Part shown: positions 46,901 to 52,645 of the stretch, in pieces
Position numbering within the stretch: position 1 is the first letter of the stretch
How the letters are laid out: each line of letters starts with the position of its first letter
Origin: Bacteroidales bacterium
GTDB taxonomy: Bacteria > Bacteroidota > Bacteroidia > Bacteroidales > VadinHA17
Assembly: GCA_025454795.1 (NCBI GenBank)
Contig: JALONT010000006.1
Span: 40,322 to 104,321, forward strand
DNA: 64,000 nucleotides
Direction: 5' to 3'
Program-made: the position numbers and the translations under genes
The notes under the pieces: model-generated
What the model saw: only the letters and a program-made list of their open reading frames with translations
Database searches by the model: none
Told to the model about the DNA's origin: nothing

Positions 46901-47095
46901 GAGACCCTGGGAAGGACGATGATCACTCTCTTTAATTCATCAGGTGTAAAAGTTCTTGAATACGAAAGAGAGAAGTTGAAAGAGGAGCTTAAATGTGAAA
47001 TCCCGGCAGATAATCTTCCATCCGGGACCTATACGATTGAAGTGCTGGTGAACCAGGAGGAGCTATCCTTCTCGCGGGTAATTGTAATAAACTGA
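37976..47095 (+). CDS. Giant T9SS-secreted FG-GAP/VCBS propeller protein
   Basis: A 3039-residue cell-surface or secreted protein. Signal peptide (1-25); then 35 blades with the core W-G-D-Y-D-N-D-G-D-L-D, a calcium-binding loop of the FG-GAP/VCBS type. The blades fall into five groups of seven: about residues 25-365, 572-912, 1117-1458, 1664-2007 and 2212-2571. After each of groups 1-4 come an Fn3-like module (about 110 residues, with a shared 'GSVNKKSPM' segment) and an Ig-like module ('SRQWKYS…GGPY…YYVVCES'). After group 5 come three Fn3-like modules, a short Ig-like stretch and a type-A T9SS sorting domain ('LSVFPNPAENSFTLNLN', 'LPSGTYTIEVL'). The likely role is adhesion or ligand binding; the ligand is unknown. 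The next gene follows after 19 bp. Confidence 0.93.
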   Translation: MKKLLLLFILPGFFLLFPAQLIYSQTFTEQTTIILTTVSNSSAAWGDYDSDGDLDILLTGNGKAKIYRNDAGSFTDINAGLTGINSGIASWGDYDNDGDLDIIISGSYYTIIYRNDAGAFTDISAGLPGLNQCSAAWGDYDNDGDLDLLLAGVTSSGERISRIYRNDNNVFTDIEAGLTGIYASSVAWGDYDNDGDLDIVILGRSSINQMIAKIYRNDNGVFNDINAGLSGAYYGSVAWGDYDNDGDLDLLLTGSNYILKLYRNGAGIFSEVNTGLPGVSNSTAAWGDCDNDGDLDILIAGYSSTGEYISNIYRNDSGTFNNINAGLYAPIPRGSVAWGDYDGDGDLDILLTGGNVSKIYKNVSTTSNTVPSAPSGLAATSTGTGMVLSWNKSTDTKTLQTGLTYNLYIGTSSGAVNKRTPMAILPGGYRKIVKKSEIQSNSWTIKRLSAGTYYWSVQAVDNSFAGSGFATQTTFTVPFSNSVSPATDQVIAVNQASAALTVTESSAPTSRQWKYSTVNGGPYNQSISGATATTCSPSFPSLGTYYVICESTRSGIAYISNQVKITVSYFIPQTGLTLPGIQNGSSEWGDYDNDGDLDLLLTGTSQTDGYISRIYRNDTGIFTDIIAGLAGVSNSSASWGDYDNDGDLDIVLTGIYTSKIYRNDAGVFTDLNAGLVGVDYGTVKWGDYDNDGDLDLLLMGRASGSYGVSIIYNNNNGIFSDISAGLPGIYEGSAAWGDYDNDSDLDIILAGNNPAGGITRIFRNDNGTFTDINAGLTGLASCSVAWGDYDSDGDLDILMSGSYSTYIYNNNNGNFASVNSSLPALTNSRVAWGDYDNDGDLDICLSGKGLTGYVTRIFQNNNNSFSEVVTGLAAVYDGSVAWGDYDKDNDLDLIVTGTSSSGYFTKVYKNNIGTPNDIPSAPANLQTVIGGNKVTFTWNRSSDSKTGQAGLGYNLYVGTNSGSVNKKSPMSDVPGGFRRIVQKDGQVNTWYIKRLPAGNYFWAVQAIDNSFAGSSFSTEGSFTISYATSISPVNDQNLIINQSGTALAVSETSPADSRRWKYSTVSGGPYDYIITGATGTSYTPVFTDWGTYFVICESIRNSIIYKSNEVKIKVPLFTGLTALNLPGVSGSRMKWGDYDNDGYLDLLFTGNGGIVRIYRNTAGVFTDIAAGLPGYSFNSVEWGDYDNDGDLDILFSGPDYSGIYRNTAGVFADIGAGLPSGSYELGNATWGDYDNDGDLDILMVGDYNSYLYRNENGTYVLIDAGLPGLYAGSSEWGDYDNDGDLDILMTGADNSGFGVSRIYCNDRGNFSPVSAGLTSVQYGSCAWGDFDNDGDLDIIITGYDNNYYSVSKIYRNDNGIFADINAELLKVKYGSAVWGDYDNDGDPDIFLTGMSDDGSTVSKIYRNDNGLFTGIDAGLPAVQNGSAEWGDFDNDNDLDILISGTSDMGNISVLYRNNITTANSAPSTPSSLQSVPGSNKVTLSWSKSTDSGTPQNGLSYNIYIGTSSGSVNKKSPMAAVPGGYRRIVRKGYQSNTWIIKNLPVGNYWWSVQSIDNSFKGSAFPTENSFTVLFTNSISPTSQQSLGLSQNGTALTVTESAVPASRQWKYSTISGGPYSQNITGATGTSYTPNFSSFGSYYVVCESVYSTVTYTSNEVLIRVPYFKEQTGTGITDFYYQGSVKWGDYDSDGDLDILFTGEGTSSAKIYKNTAGIFSDIAAGLPHIIYSSAAWGDYDNDGDLDILISGYSTSQDITRIYTNDAGIFTNINAGLPGLESGSAVWGDYDNDGDLDILLSGNNFTKVFQNSNGDFSDVGANLAGVSSGSCAWGDYDSDGDPDIILTGMVGTTPISKIYRNDNGEFIDINADLNGVSKGSVAWGDYDSDGDLDLLLSGLSLTDPLAIIYKNTNGTFSDISAGLSGFYNSSAAWGDFDNDGDLDILISGNNSVEKISRIYRNDSGVFIDIKDGLTGVDYASVTWGDYDNDGDLDILLTGSGQSDYITKLYKNNITTSNSVPSAPANLNSSIGSNKVMLNWDKSTDSKTLPAGLTYNLYLGTAPGSVNKKSPMSALSGGYRKIVQKEIQTNSLTIKNLSSGTYYWSVQAIDNAFAGSAFATEAIFTVNYSTSISPIASQALSIYQNGNLLTVSESSPADSRQWKYSQVSGGPYSNIITGATATTWTPVFSAWGNYYVVCESVKGSVSYISNEVKIIVPVFLDQTGISVPGLFRGSIAWGDYDNDGDLDLFVNGLASPGVAGVNNLSRIYRNDGGTFTDIQAGIIGIMQGTGAWGDYDNDGDLDLIISGFLTSGGNYTSKIYRNDAGIFIDINAGLIGLNGASVAWGDYDNDGDLDLLMTGYTYSGSVSLTTKIYNNNNGVFSETNTGLPGLIGGSVAWGDYDNDGDLDILLTGDANYTVSSLISKIYRNDNGSFTDINAGLPGLAYGSCNWIDYDNDGDLDVLLTGDASSEPITTIFQNNNGSFSEIASGLTPVSSGSVACGDFDNDGDQDILLSGTGSSGIISKVFRNDGGVFTEINAGLQGVYNSSVAWGDYDNDGDLDIALSGWNSSDFYSKIYKNSCLLPNTKPDAPSNLVVTPESVNKVILSWNKSTDSQTAQDALNYNIRVGTTTGGSNIVGPMASATNGLRRIPARGNAGFKNTGYALNILTPGTYYWSVQAIDQAYTGGNWATESTFTLLEGPVATAATAITQTGFTANWGSSAGATGYRIDVATDAAFTSLQSGYSNKDVGNITSSTISGLTSNTAYYYRVRAYIATGTSIINSNTIPAKTLAIPPATPTLQSGSSCNDLVTLTWTAATEPNFLRYRIYGGISPNPSVRIDSTENGIASATTKTISGLNHGNTYYFRVTVLLSNGVSSQYSNEIQVTVKKGVIPKIKSKWNDVLICYNLGDSINLFQWYKGASVISGAIGQYYVTNKAAGSYSVLTTDKNGCINSSNIINLTGAKSLSVFPNPAENSFTLNLNSETLGRTMITLFNSSGVKVLEYEREKLKEELKCEIPADNLPSGTYTIEVLVNQEELSFSRVIVIN
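38050..39070 (+). repeat. Propeller 1 (seven FG-GAP/VCBS blades)
   Basis: Seven blades of about 48 residues, each with one W-G-D-x-D-x-D-G-D-L-D core. Blade 6 has Cys for Tyr (GDCDND) and blade 7 has GDYDGDGD. Boundaries are approximate. Confidence 0.85.
39690..40712 (+). repeat. Propeller 2 (seven FG-GAP/VCBS blades)
   Basis: Seven blades. Blade 4 reads DNDSDLD and blade 7 DKDNDLD, so two calcium loops deviate from the consensus. It follows the first Fn3-Ig spacer. Confidence 0.85.
41325..42350 (+). repeat. Propeller 3 (seven FG-GAP/VCBS blades)
   Basis: Seven blades. Blade 1 reads DNDGYLD, blade 6 DNDGDPD and blade 7 DNDNDLD. The first and last blades are again the most divergent, as in the neighbouring groups. 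Confidence 0.85.
42965..43998 (+). repeat. Propeller 4 (seven FG-GAP/VCBS blades)
   Basis: Seven blades, nearly all with intact calcium loops; three use DSDGD in place of DNDGD. Blade 4 reads DSDGDPD. Confidence 0.85.
44609..45690 (+). repeat. Propeller 5 (seven FG-GAP/VCBS blades)
   Basis: Seven blades with longer inter-strand loops than the other groups. Blade 5 starts W-I-D rather than W-G-D, and blade 6 starts C-G-D with DNDGDQD. It is followed by the unique C-terminal Fn3 array instead of the Fn3-Ig spacer. Confidence 0.85.
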
Positions 47096-47114
47096 AAACT
47101 TAATATATCTCAGC

Positions 47115-48002
47115 ATGAAAACTGAAAGGTCATATATCAGATTTATTGCTTTGACAATAATATCATTCATGACATTTAATGCAATTGTCTTTTCCCAGGG
47201 GACGGATTCAGGAAGAAAATATGCCAAAGAGGGGAAATTATATACCGGTATTGTAATCACTCCGCAGATAACCAGCATAAACAACAATGGTTTTTCTGCT
47301 GCAAAAACCTTAAATCAAAAGGGAGGAACCTCACTGGATATAAATCTGGAAGGCGGATATTTCTTTTCGAAAATGATAGGAATTTCTATTGGCGGCGGAA
47401 TGGGGTCTTATTCGACAAATTTAACCATTGATTCATGTTCCTTTTCATTCCTGTCAACAGACTCAGAAAATGAGTCGTACGAAATGAGAATAAATGGGAA
47501 ATCTATAACTGAGGAACAGAAGATCTCCTTCCTGAGAATACCTGTGTGTGTAGTCCTTAAGATACCTGCAGGTGCGAAACTGGGATTTTACGCAAAAGCC
47601 GGATTAAGTTTTAATATTCCAATAGTCAAGAGCTATAGTGGCAGTGGCATATTTACCTATAACGGCTACTATGCAGCTTACCCTGTTCTGCTGCACGACC
47701 TTCCTGCTTATGGGTTCCCCAGTGACCTAAATACCAAAGCATCAGGTGACCTGGAGATAATATCTTTCAGTCAGACTCTGGTAGCTTCAGGTGGAGTTTC
47801 CTACTCCTTAAATGATGCAATCCAGCTTATTCTGGGACTCCAGTTCAACAGATCTTTGGGGAGTATTTCAGACTATAGTACGGATTCTGATTACAGTCTT
47901 ACCTCAAAGGCGAATGAGCTGAACAGTATCATGGGCGGCACTTCAGGGGCAGGCGTACAGGGATTTGGGGTAAGTCTGGGATTAAGATATTATATCAGGT
48001 AA
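47115..48002 (+). CDS. Outer-membrane beta-barrel protein (PorT/OmpW-like)
   Basis: A 295-residue protein with a signal peptide ('TFNAIVFSQ') and a run of amphipathic strands: 'YTGIVITPQITSINN', 'SLDINLEGGYFFSKMIGISI', 'FLRIPVCVVLKIPAGAKLGFYAKAGLSFN', ending in 'GFGVSLGLRYYIR'. The pattern matches the 'outer membrane beta-barrel' (PorT-like) proteins of Bacteroidota. It begins 19 bp after the giant T9SS cargo, so the two are probably one transcript; it could be a surface partner or anchor, but this is inference from position. Confidence 0.8.
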   Translation: MKTERSYIRFIALTIISFMTFNAIVFSQGTDSGRKYAKEGKLYTGIVITPQITSINNNGFSAAKTLNQKGGTSLDINLEGGYFFSKMIGISIGGGMGSYSTNLTIDSCSFSFLSTDSENESYEMRINGKSITEEQKISFLRIPVCVVLKIPAGAKLGFYAKAGLSFNIPIVKSYSGSGIFTYNGYYAAYPVLLHDLPAYGFPSDLNTKASGDLEIISFSQTLVASGGVSYSLNDAIQLILGLQFNRSLGSISDYSTDSDYSLTSKANELNSIMGGTSGAGVQGFGVSLGLRYYIR

Positions 48003-48370
48003 ACCTGATCCGGCCATCTGAAAAGTGATTAATACAATAACTTATTACCAGCCCTCGGAACAGCGCCAGGGGCTTATTTATAAATAAGATTGACTTTGGT
48101 CTAAACAAGGTGTAAATCTAACAATTACCAGCATTACATAGCCGTTGTTTATCTTATAAGTCGAAATTTATTACTGGGAAAATTGCTATTGTATCCAAAA
48201 GGAGGTTAACCATCCGGATAAGTATTCTCAACATCTTAGCTATGCATATGTTATAATGTATTTTTCAGGAAATCCATAATTGCTTTTACAGTTAAGGGGA
48301 AATCTTTTCTAGATATTTGAATTAATAAAATGAAGGTTGAGAGCATCAGCAGTGACTTGACTCCCAGAAT
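48003..48370. other. Gap without a recognised gene
   Basis: About 370 bp between the barrel gene and a degraded permease. I see no credible ORF, RNA or repeat. It marks the start of a stretch rich in broken genes. Confidence 0.6.
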
Positions 48371-48715
48371 ATGGTCAGAAACAAGGAGGAGTTCAGTCTG
48401 AATCATCTTCCCGGTGGGAAATATGAGCGATCCTGGAAAGGTTTCCTGAAGGAATTAGTTGAGATGACCCGCTATGTGAGTAAGTACTTTTTTCTGGCAA
48501 TAGTGCTGGCAGCTGCTATTCCTGTGATTCAGCTGCTGGCAGCATTGGGGATGTCCAAAGGAGCGGTGCTTACCTATTTTATTTCCGGGCCGGTGACTAA
48601 AATATCCAATTTGGTGATTCTCCAGGCTGCTTTCAAAAGAGCCGTCATGATTCAGTACTTAGCCATACGGATTCTGGGCGCAATAGTCCTGGGGCTGTTA
48701 AATATCCTGTTTTAA
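48371..48715 (+). pseudogene. Truncated COG0701 permease copy with internal deletion
   Basis: A 114-codon reading frame that aligns with the last third of the intact permease at 52.6 kb: 'RYVSKYFFLAIVLAA' matches 'RYVSKYFFLAILLAA', and 'AYFISGPVTKISNLV'-like residues match near the end. Compared with the intact copy it lacks everything before about residue 185 and also about 40 residues between 'LAA' and 'IPV', with the frame kept. The deletion ends lie in short GC-CGC-like identical bases. Some downstream non-coding bases ('AGGAATTGA', then TATATT) are also shared by both copies, so a larger unit was duplicated. It is unlikely to make a working transporter. Confidence 0.75.
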
Positions 48716-48874
48716 GATACTATTGTACCTGAATAGGCATACAAACATCCCATTAACATCTTAACAGCTAGTCTAAGGAATTGAGTGTGTATATTTACTG
48801 TGTTATATTATGGAGTCATCGGTATCGTTAAGATCATGTACTGAAACTTCGACCATCAAACTTAAAAGCTATGA

Positions 48875-48967
48875 AGGAAAGAAGATCCTGAGGACCGGAA
48901 TGGCGATTCGGATAACGATGGCTTTACCAACCTGGAAGAGTATTTACATAGCATAGTGGGCTATTAG
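48875..48967 (+). pseudogene. C-terminal remnant of a secreted lyase-like protein
   Basis: An open 30-codon stretch without a start codon, ending in TAG, translates to 'DPEDRNGDSDNDGFTNLEEY' followed by LHSIVGY. The Asp-rich D-x-D-x-D-G-x-T-N-L-E-E-Y loop is the calcium-binding tail often found at the end of Bacteroidota pectate lyases. Nothing upstream in frame is left, so this is a leftover end of a deleted gene. Confidence 0.55.
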
Positions 48968-49040
48968 AATGGAAACATGGATGAATTTTCCAGGAAAGCT
49001 AACTTCTAAGAAAGAACTTTTTAATTTTAAAATTATTTTT

Positions 49041-50411
49041 ATGAAAACTCATGTTAATTATCTCGTTTTAGTTTTGTTTTTACTTATTGGCACCACCTTA
49101 ACAGCCCAGGAAAATGCTCCTGGTCGGATACCGGACTATGAGGTTCCTTATGAATACCCTTCTGTTGATGGCATCAAAAATGTTTTGAATCGCGTACGCC
49201 TTTATTATGAATCTACCAGCCCGCGGATCATTATCGATTCTGAAACAGGCAAAGAGATCACTGAATTTAAGAAACCAAATAAGAATGCATTGGTTTCACC
49301 AGGCTTTTCGAGCGAATGGTCCTACAACCATGGGGTTGTACTTTCAGCCTTCGAGTACATTGATGATGTGACCGGTGATCCGGCCTACTTTGCCAACAAC
49401 ACCGCTTTTTATGATTTGGTGATTGAGACCCTGCCCTATTTTATTAAGAATCGTGAGGAATTTGGTGAAGAAGCCAGTAATGGTTGGGGTAGGGCCCCCA
49501 ATTTTCGTGCGCTTGATGATTGCGGTTCCATCGGTGCTGCCATGATTAAAACTTACTTAAAGGATAAAAATGATGATTATCTCGAACTGATCAACATCAT
49601 GTCAGATTACATTTCCAACAAGGAATTCCGCCTGGAAGACGGTACCCTGGCACGTCATCGCCCTCAATACCAGTCCATATGGGCAGACGATATATACATG
49701 AGCGTACCCTTTCTGGCTAACATGGGAGTACTCACCGGAGATCATAAATATTTCGATGATGCAGTAAAACAGATTATACAAATTGCTGAGCGCTTATATA
49801 TTCCGGAGAAAGAGTTATTCGACCATGGGTGGAGTGTAACTTCGGGAGATTATGATCCACGTTTTTACTGGGGACGTGCAAGTGGGTGGGCGCTGATGGC
49901 GATGGCTGAATTGCTTGGTATATTGCCTGAAGAATATCCGGGCCGGGATGATGTTATGCACTTGTATCGCTCCATGATCCGCAGTCTGGCCGGACTGCAA
50001 AACGGATCCGGTTTCTGGCATAACATGCTGGATAAAACCGACACCTTCCTGGAAACATCCTGCACAGCCATGTTTACCTTTGCTGTTGCCAAAGGCATCA
50101 ATGAAGGATGGATTAGCCATGTATACGGACCGGTGGCGCTCACAGGGTGGAATGCCATCACAACGCGTGTAATTGAGAATGGTGCGGTCGATGGTACTTG
50201 CGAAGGCACAACATTCGCCCACGATAATACTTATTATTATCATCGTGGCAAAAGCATACACGCAAACCATGGCTACGGCCCGGTACTCTATGCCGGTGCA
50301 GAAATGATTCGCTTGTTGCAAAATGACAAAATAGAAGTACAAAAGGCCAGGATGAATGCCCGCAACATTACCTTTCACTTCCGCTTGAAAAGCGAATGGC
50401 CTGAAAACTAG
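49041..50411 (+). CDS. GH105/GH88-type unsaturated glycuronyl hydrolase
   Basis: About 456 residues from the ATG at 49041, chosen because the signal peptide ('NYLVLVLFLLIGTTLTAQ') follows it; an upstream ATG at 48969 adds 24 unlikely residues. The body is the (alpha/alpha)6 barrel of YteR/YesR-type enzymes: 'GFSSEWSYNHGVVLSAF', 'RHRPQYQSIWADDIYMSVPF' with the catalytic Asp near residue 215, 'FYWGRASGWALMAMAELL', and 'FLETSCTAMFTFAVAKGI'. These enzymes remove unsaturated galacturonic or glucuronic acid from oligosaccharides left by lyases. It fits a pectin-degrading locus. Confidence 0.92.
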   Translation: MKTHVNYLVLVLFLLIGTTLTAQENAPGRIPDYEVPYEYPSVDGIKNVLNRVRLYYESTSPRIIIDSETGKEITEFKKPNKNALVSPGFSSEWSYNHGVVLSAFEYIDDVTGDPAYFANNTAFYDLVIETLPYFIKNREEFGEEASNGWGRAPNFRALDDCGSIGAAMIKTYLKDKNDDYLELINIMSDYISNKEFRLEDGTLARHRPQYQSIWADDIYMSVPFLANMGVLTGDHKYFDDAVKQIIQIAERLYIPEKELFDHGWSVTSGDYDPRFYWGRASGWALMAMAELLGILPEEYPGRDDVMHLYRSMIRSLAGLQNGSGFWHNMLDKTDTFLETSCTAMFTFAVAKGINEGWISHVYGPVALTGWNAITTRVIENGAVDGTCEGTTFAHDNTYYYHRGKSIHANHGYGPVLYAGAEMIRLLQNDKIEVQKARMNARNITFHFRLKSEWPEN

Positions 50412-50515
50412 CAGAACCTTTATTCAAAATCGCAATTGCAGGTTTGCTTTGCTTTAGTCAGTTCATTGTTACGATTGACATAAAATACAAATACACTAAA
50501 AGGGAAGTAATATGA

Positions 50516-50533
50516 GTGATTTTGGAAAATCAC
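50516..50533. promoter_or_regulatory. 18-bp inverted repeat upstream of the broken esterase
   Basis: GTGATTTTGGAAAATCAC has perfect 8-bp arms and a 2-bp centre. It lies between the GH105 gene and the broken esterase. It may be an operator; no regulator can be assigned. Confidence 0.35.
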
Positions 50534-50561
50534 GGGCCGGCTGGTGTGTGAAATCATATGA

Positions 50562-51386
50562 GGAGGCAAATCATCCACCGGTGGTTGTGCTGGGGCATGC
50601 GGCGAACCTGAAGGCTTCGAGAACAATGAACAGTGGACGGAAGGCAAAGATGTTTCAAATGTTTATCAGCCGGATCTCACGATTTATTTGCCTGAGCACC
50701 AGGAAGGGCTTTCTTCTGCAGTCATAGTTTCCCCAGGAGGCGGTTATCGAAAAATAGTAATGGAGAAAGAAGGTTACAAAGTGGCAAGATGGTTGAATGA
50801 GAATGGTATTGCAGGATTTGTATTGAAATATCGTTTAAATCCGGAAGAAGCATTACGTGACGCACAAAGAGCTGTCAGTCTGGTACGTAAAGAGGCAGAA
50901 AAATATAACATTGACGAAAATAAAATTGGGGTTATGGGATTTTCGGCAGGAGCGCATCTTGCGGGCAACCTGGTTGAAGATAATGAAGATCGAGAAAGTT
51001 ATGACGAGATCGATGCTGTATCATCGAGACCCGATTTCTGGGCTGGCGTCTATGGGTCTTATGGAGATGTTGGAGGATCCGGGGGCAAAAGATTCGCTAA
51101 AAAATTAGAAGTTCGCAAGGATATCCCCCCAACGTTTTTGGTTCACGCAGGTTACGATTCAAAAGTACCGGTGCTGGGTAGTGTTAAACTATATATTAAT
51201 CTTAAGGAAAAAGGTGTTCCTGCTGAGCTGCATGTTTACGAGCAGGGTGAGCATGATTTTGCCCTGGAACTTAACAGGGGTCCGGTTGTAACAAGTACGG
51301 TTACTGATTGGCCCATACGGTTTATCGAGTGGCTGAAGGTGAGAGGGATTTTAAATAAAATATCAAATGAAAGTCAATCGTCGTAA
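50562..51386 (+). pseudogene. Alpha/beta-hydrolase esterase lacking a normal start
   Basis: The frame is open from 50562 (after a TGA) to the stop at 51386. It encodes 'EPEGFENNEQWTEG', 'VYQPDLTIYLPEHQ', the oxyanion segment 'VIVSPGGGYRKI', the nucleophile elbow 'GVMGFSAGAHLAG' and 'HAGYDSKVPV' and 'EQGEHDFALE', which give an intact Ser-Asp-His triad. This is the BD-FAE/Axe-like family of carbohydrate esterases. The natural signal peptide is gone, and no ATG precedes the conserved part; only a TTG at 50688 or ATG at 50760 could start it, the latter beyond the oxyanion loop. The 3' end overlaps the next ATG by 20 bp, so the 3' context is original. Confidence 0.7.
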
Positions 51387-52614
51387 TTTTTTCACCACTG
51401 CATTGGCTGGCGGAGCAGCAGCAACATTACCTTTTTCATCCTGCCAGTCGGGAATTAGGGAGATGACCTATGCTAAACTTGATGAAGCGATGAACCGGCC
51501 GGTTCTTAAAAGGAACCTGTTTTCTGAACCGGTCATTATTGAAACTCTTGAATTGCTTGAATATAAAGAGAACTACCTATGTCGTGTTCGGTCAATAGAT
51601 GGGGCCGAAGGATTTTCTTTTGGAAATAGTCAATTGAGTTCACTCTACCCCATTTTCATTAAACCGTTGCAGCCATTTTTCATCGGGAAAGATGCTCTTA
51701 ACCTGGAGTTTTTACTTGAGGAAGCGTACGTTTATCAAAGCAACTACAAGCTGCAAAGTGTAGCCTTTTGGGTGCCGCTGGCTACAATAGAATTTGCCAT
51801 ACTCGATATGCTTGGTCGAATTTTAAATACACCGATGGGACAGTTAATCGGTGAAATTTACAACCATGATATTAAGCTTTATCAGGCAAATAGTGAACGG
51901 GGTATTTCTGCGGAAGAGACTATGGGTCATCTGCTGAAACAATTGGAAGTCTCAAAGGCCGAGGCCCTAAAATTCAAAGTTGGCGGACGGATGAGCGCCC
52001 TGGAATTTCCCAAAGGGAGATCAGAAAAATTAATTCCTCTGGTTCACAAAACACTTGGTGATCAAATGGTTATTTTTACCGATTCGAATGGTTCATATGA
52101 TGTTGATGAAGCTATTCGGATTGGAAAAATAATGCAAGAATACAACTTTGAATTCTATGAAGAACCTGTTCCTTTTGATTGGTATGAGGAGACCAGGCAA
52201 GTAGCGGATGCCCAAAAAGTACCCATTGCTGGTGGCGAACAAGAGGGAAGCATGGATAATTTTCGATGGCTATTGGGTAACGATGCCATTCATGTCCTGC
52301 AGGCTGATATGTTCTACTTTGGAGGAATGATTCGTTCAATGAAAGTCGCTCGTATGGCGGAGGTATTGGGTAAGGTACATACGCCACATGTATCTAATAT
52401 CGGGTACGTTTACATGCTGCATTTTGTATCTGCCATTCCCAATGCAGGCAGATATCATGAATTCAAATCGCCCTTTGATGACGATATGTCATTTGAATGC
52501 AAAACATCAAGTCTTTTACCAGAAGATGGCATTGTTAAGGTCCCAACTGGTCCTGGAATAGGAATTGATTTTGATCCTGATTTTATTGAAAAACATCAGA
52601 TTGTTAAAGGATAG
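51367..52614 (+). CDS. Mandelate racemase/muconate lactonizing enzyme-family protein with Tat-like signal
   Basis: A 415-residue enolase-superfamily enzyme. The start 'MKVNRRNFFTTALAGGAAAT' is twin-arginine-like, so export is likely; a Cys at 'PFSSCQSG' could also be a lipobox. Catalytic-site features: 'LKFKVGG' (Lys general base, near 202-204), the Mg ligands in 'FTDSNGSYD' (near 238), 'FYEEPVPF' (near 264) and 'IAGGEQEG' (near 290), and 'VHTPHVSN' (His near 338-341). The family removes an alpha proton from carboxylate sugars such as galactarate, glucarate or uronate derivatives. This fits the GH105 neighbour in uronate catabolism. Exact substrate unknown. Confidence 0.88.
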   Translation: MKVNRRNFFTTALAGGAAATLPFSSCQSGIREMTYAKLDEAMNRPVLKRNLFSEPVIIETLELLEYKENYLCRVRSIDGAEGFSFGNSQLSSLYPIFIKPLQPFFIGKDALNLEFLLEEAYVYQSNYKLQSVAFWVPLATIEFAILDMLGRILNTPMGQLIGEIYNHDIKLYQANSERGISAEETMGHLLKQLEVSKAEALKFKVGGRMSALEFPKGRSEKLIPLVHKTLGDQMVIFTDSNGSYDVDEAIRIGKIMQEYNFEFYEEPVPFDWYEETRQVADAQKVPIAGGEQEGSMDNFRWLLGNDAIHVLQADMFYFGGMIRSMKVARMAEVLGKVHTPHVSNIGYVYMLHFVSAIPNAGRYHEFKSPFDDDMSFECKTSSLLPEDGIVKVPTGPGIGIDFDPDFIEKHQIVKG

Positions 52615-52645
52615 ATATTAGTGAAGTAGTACTAAAACCATCTAT

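Noticed and set aside
49815..50378. A 187-codon minus-strand frame
   Set aside because: Antisense to the GH105 gene, whose family motifs cover the same bases.
50512..50727. A 71-codon ORF starting at ATG before the esterase
   Set aside because: Its frame does not carry the conserved esterase residues, which lie in another frame over the same bases; the translation looks random.
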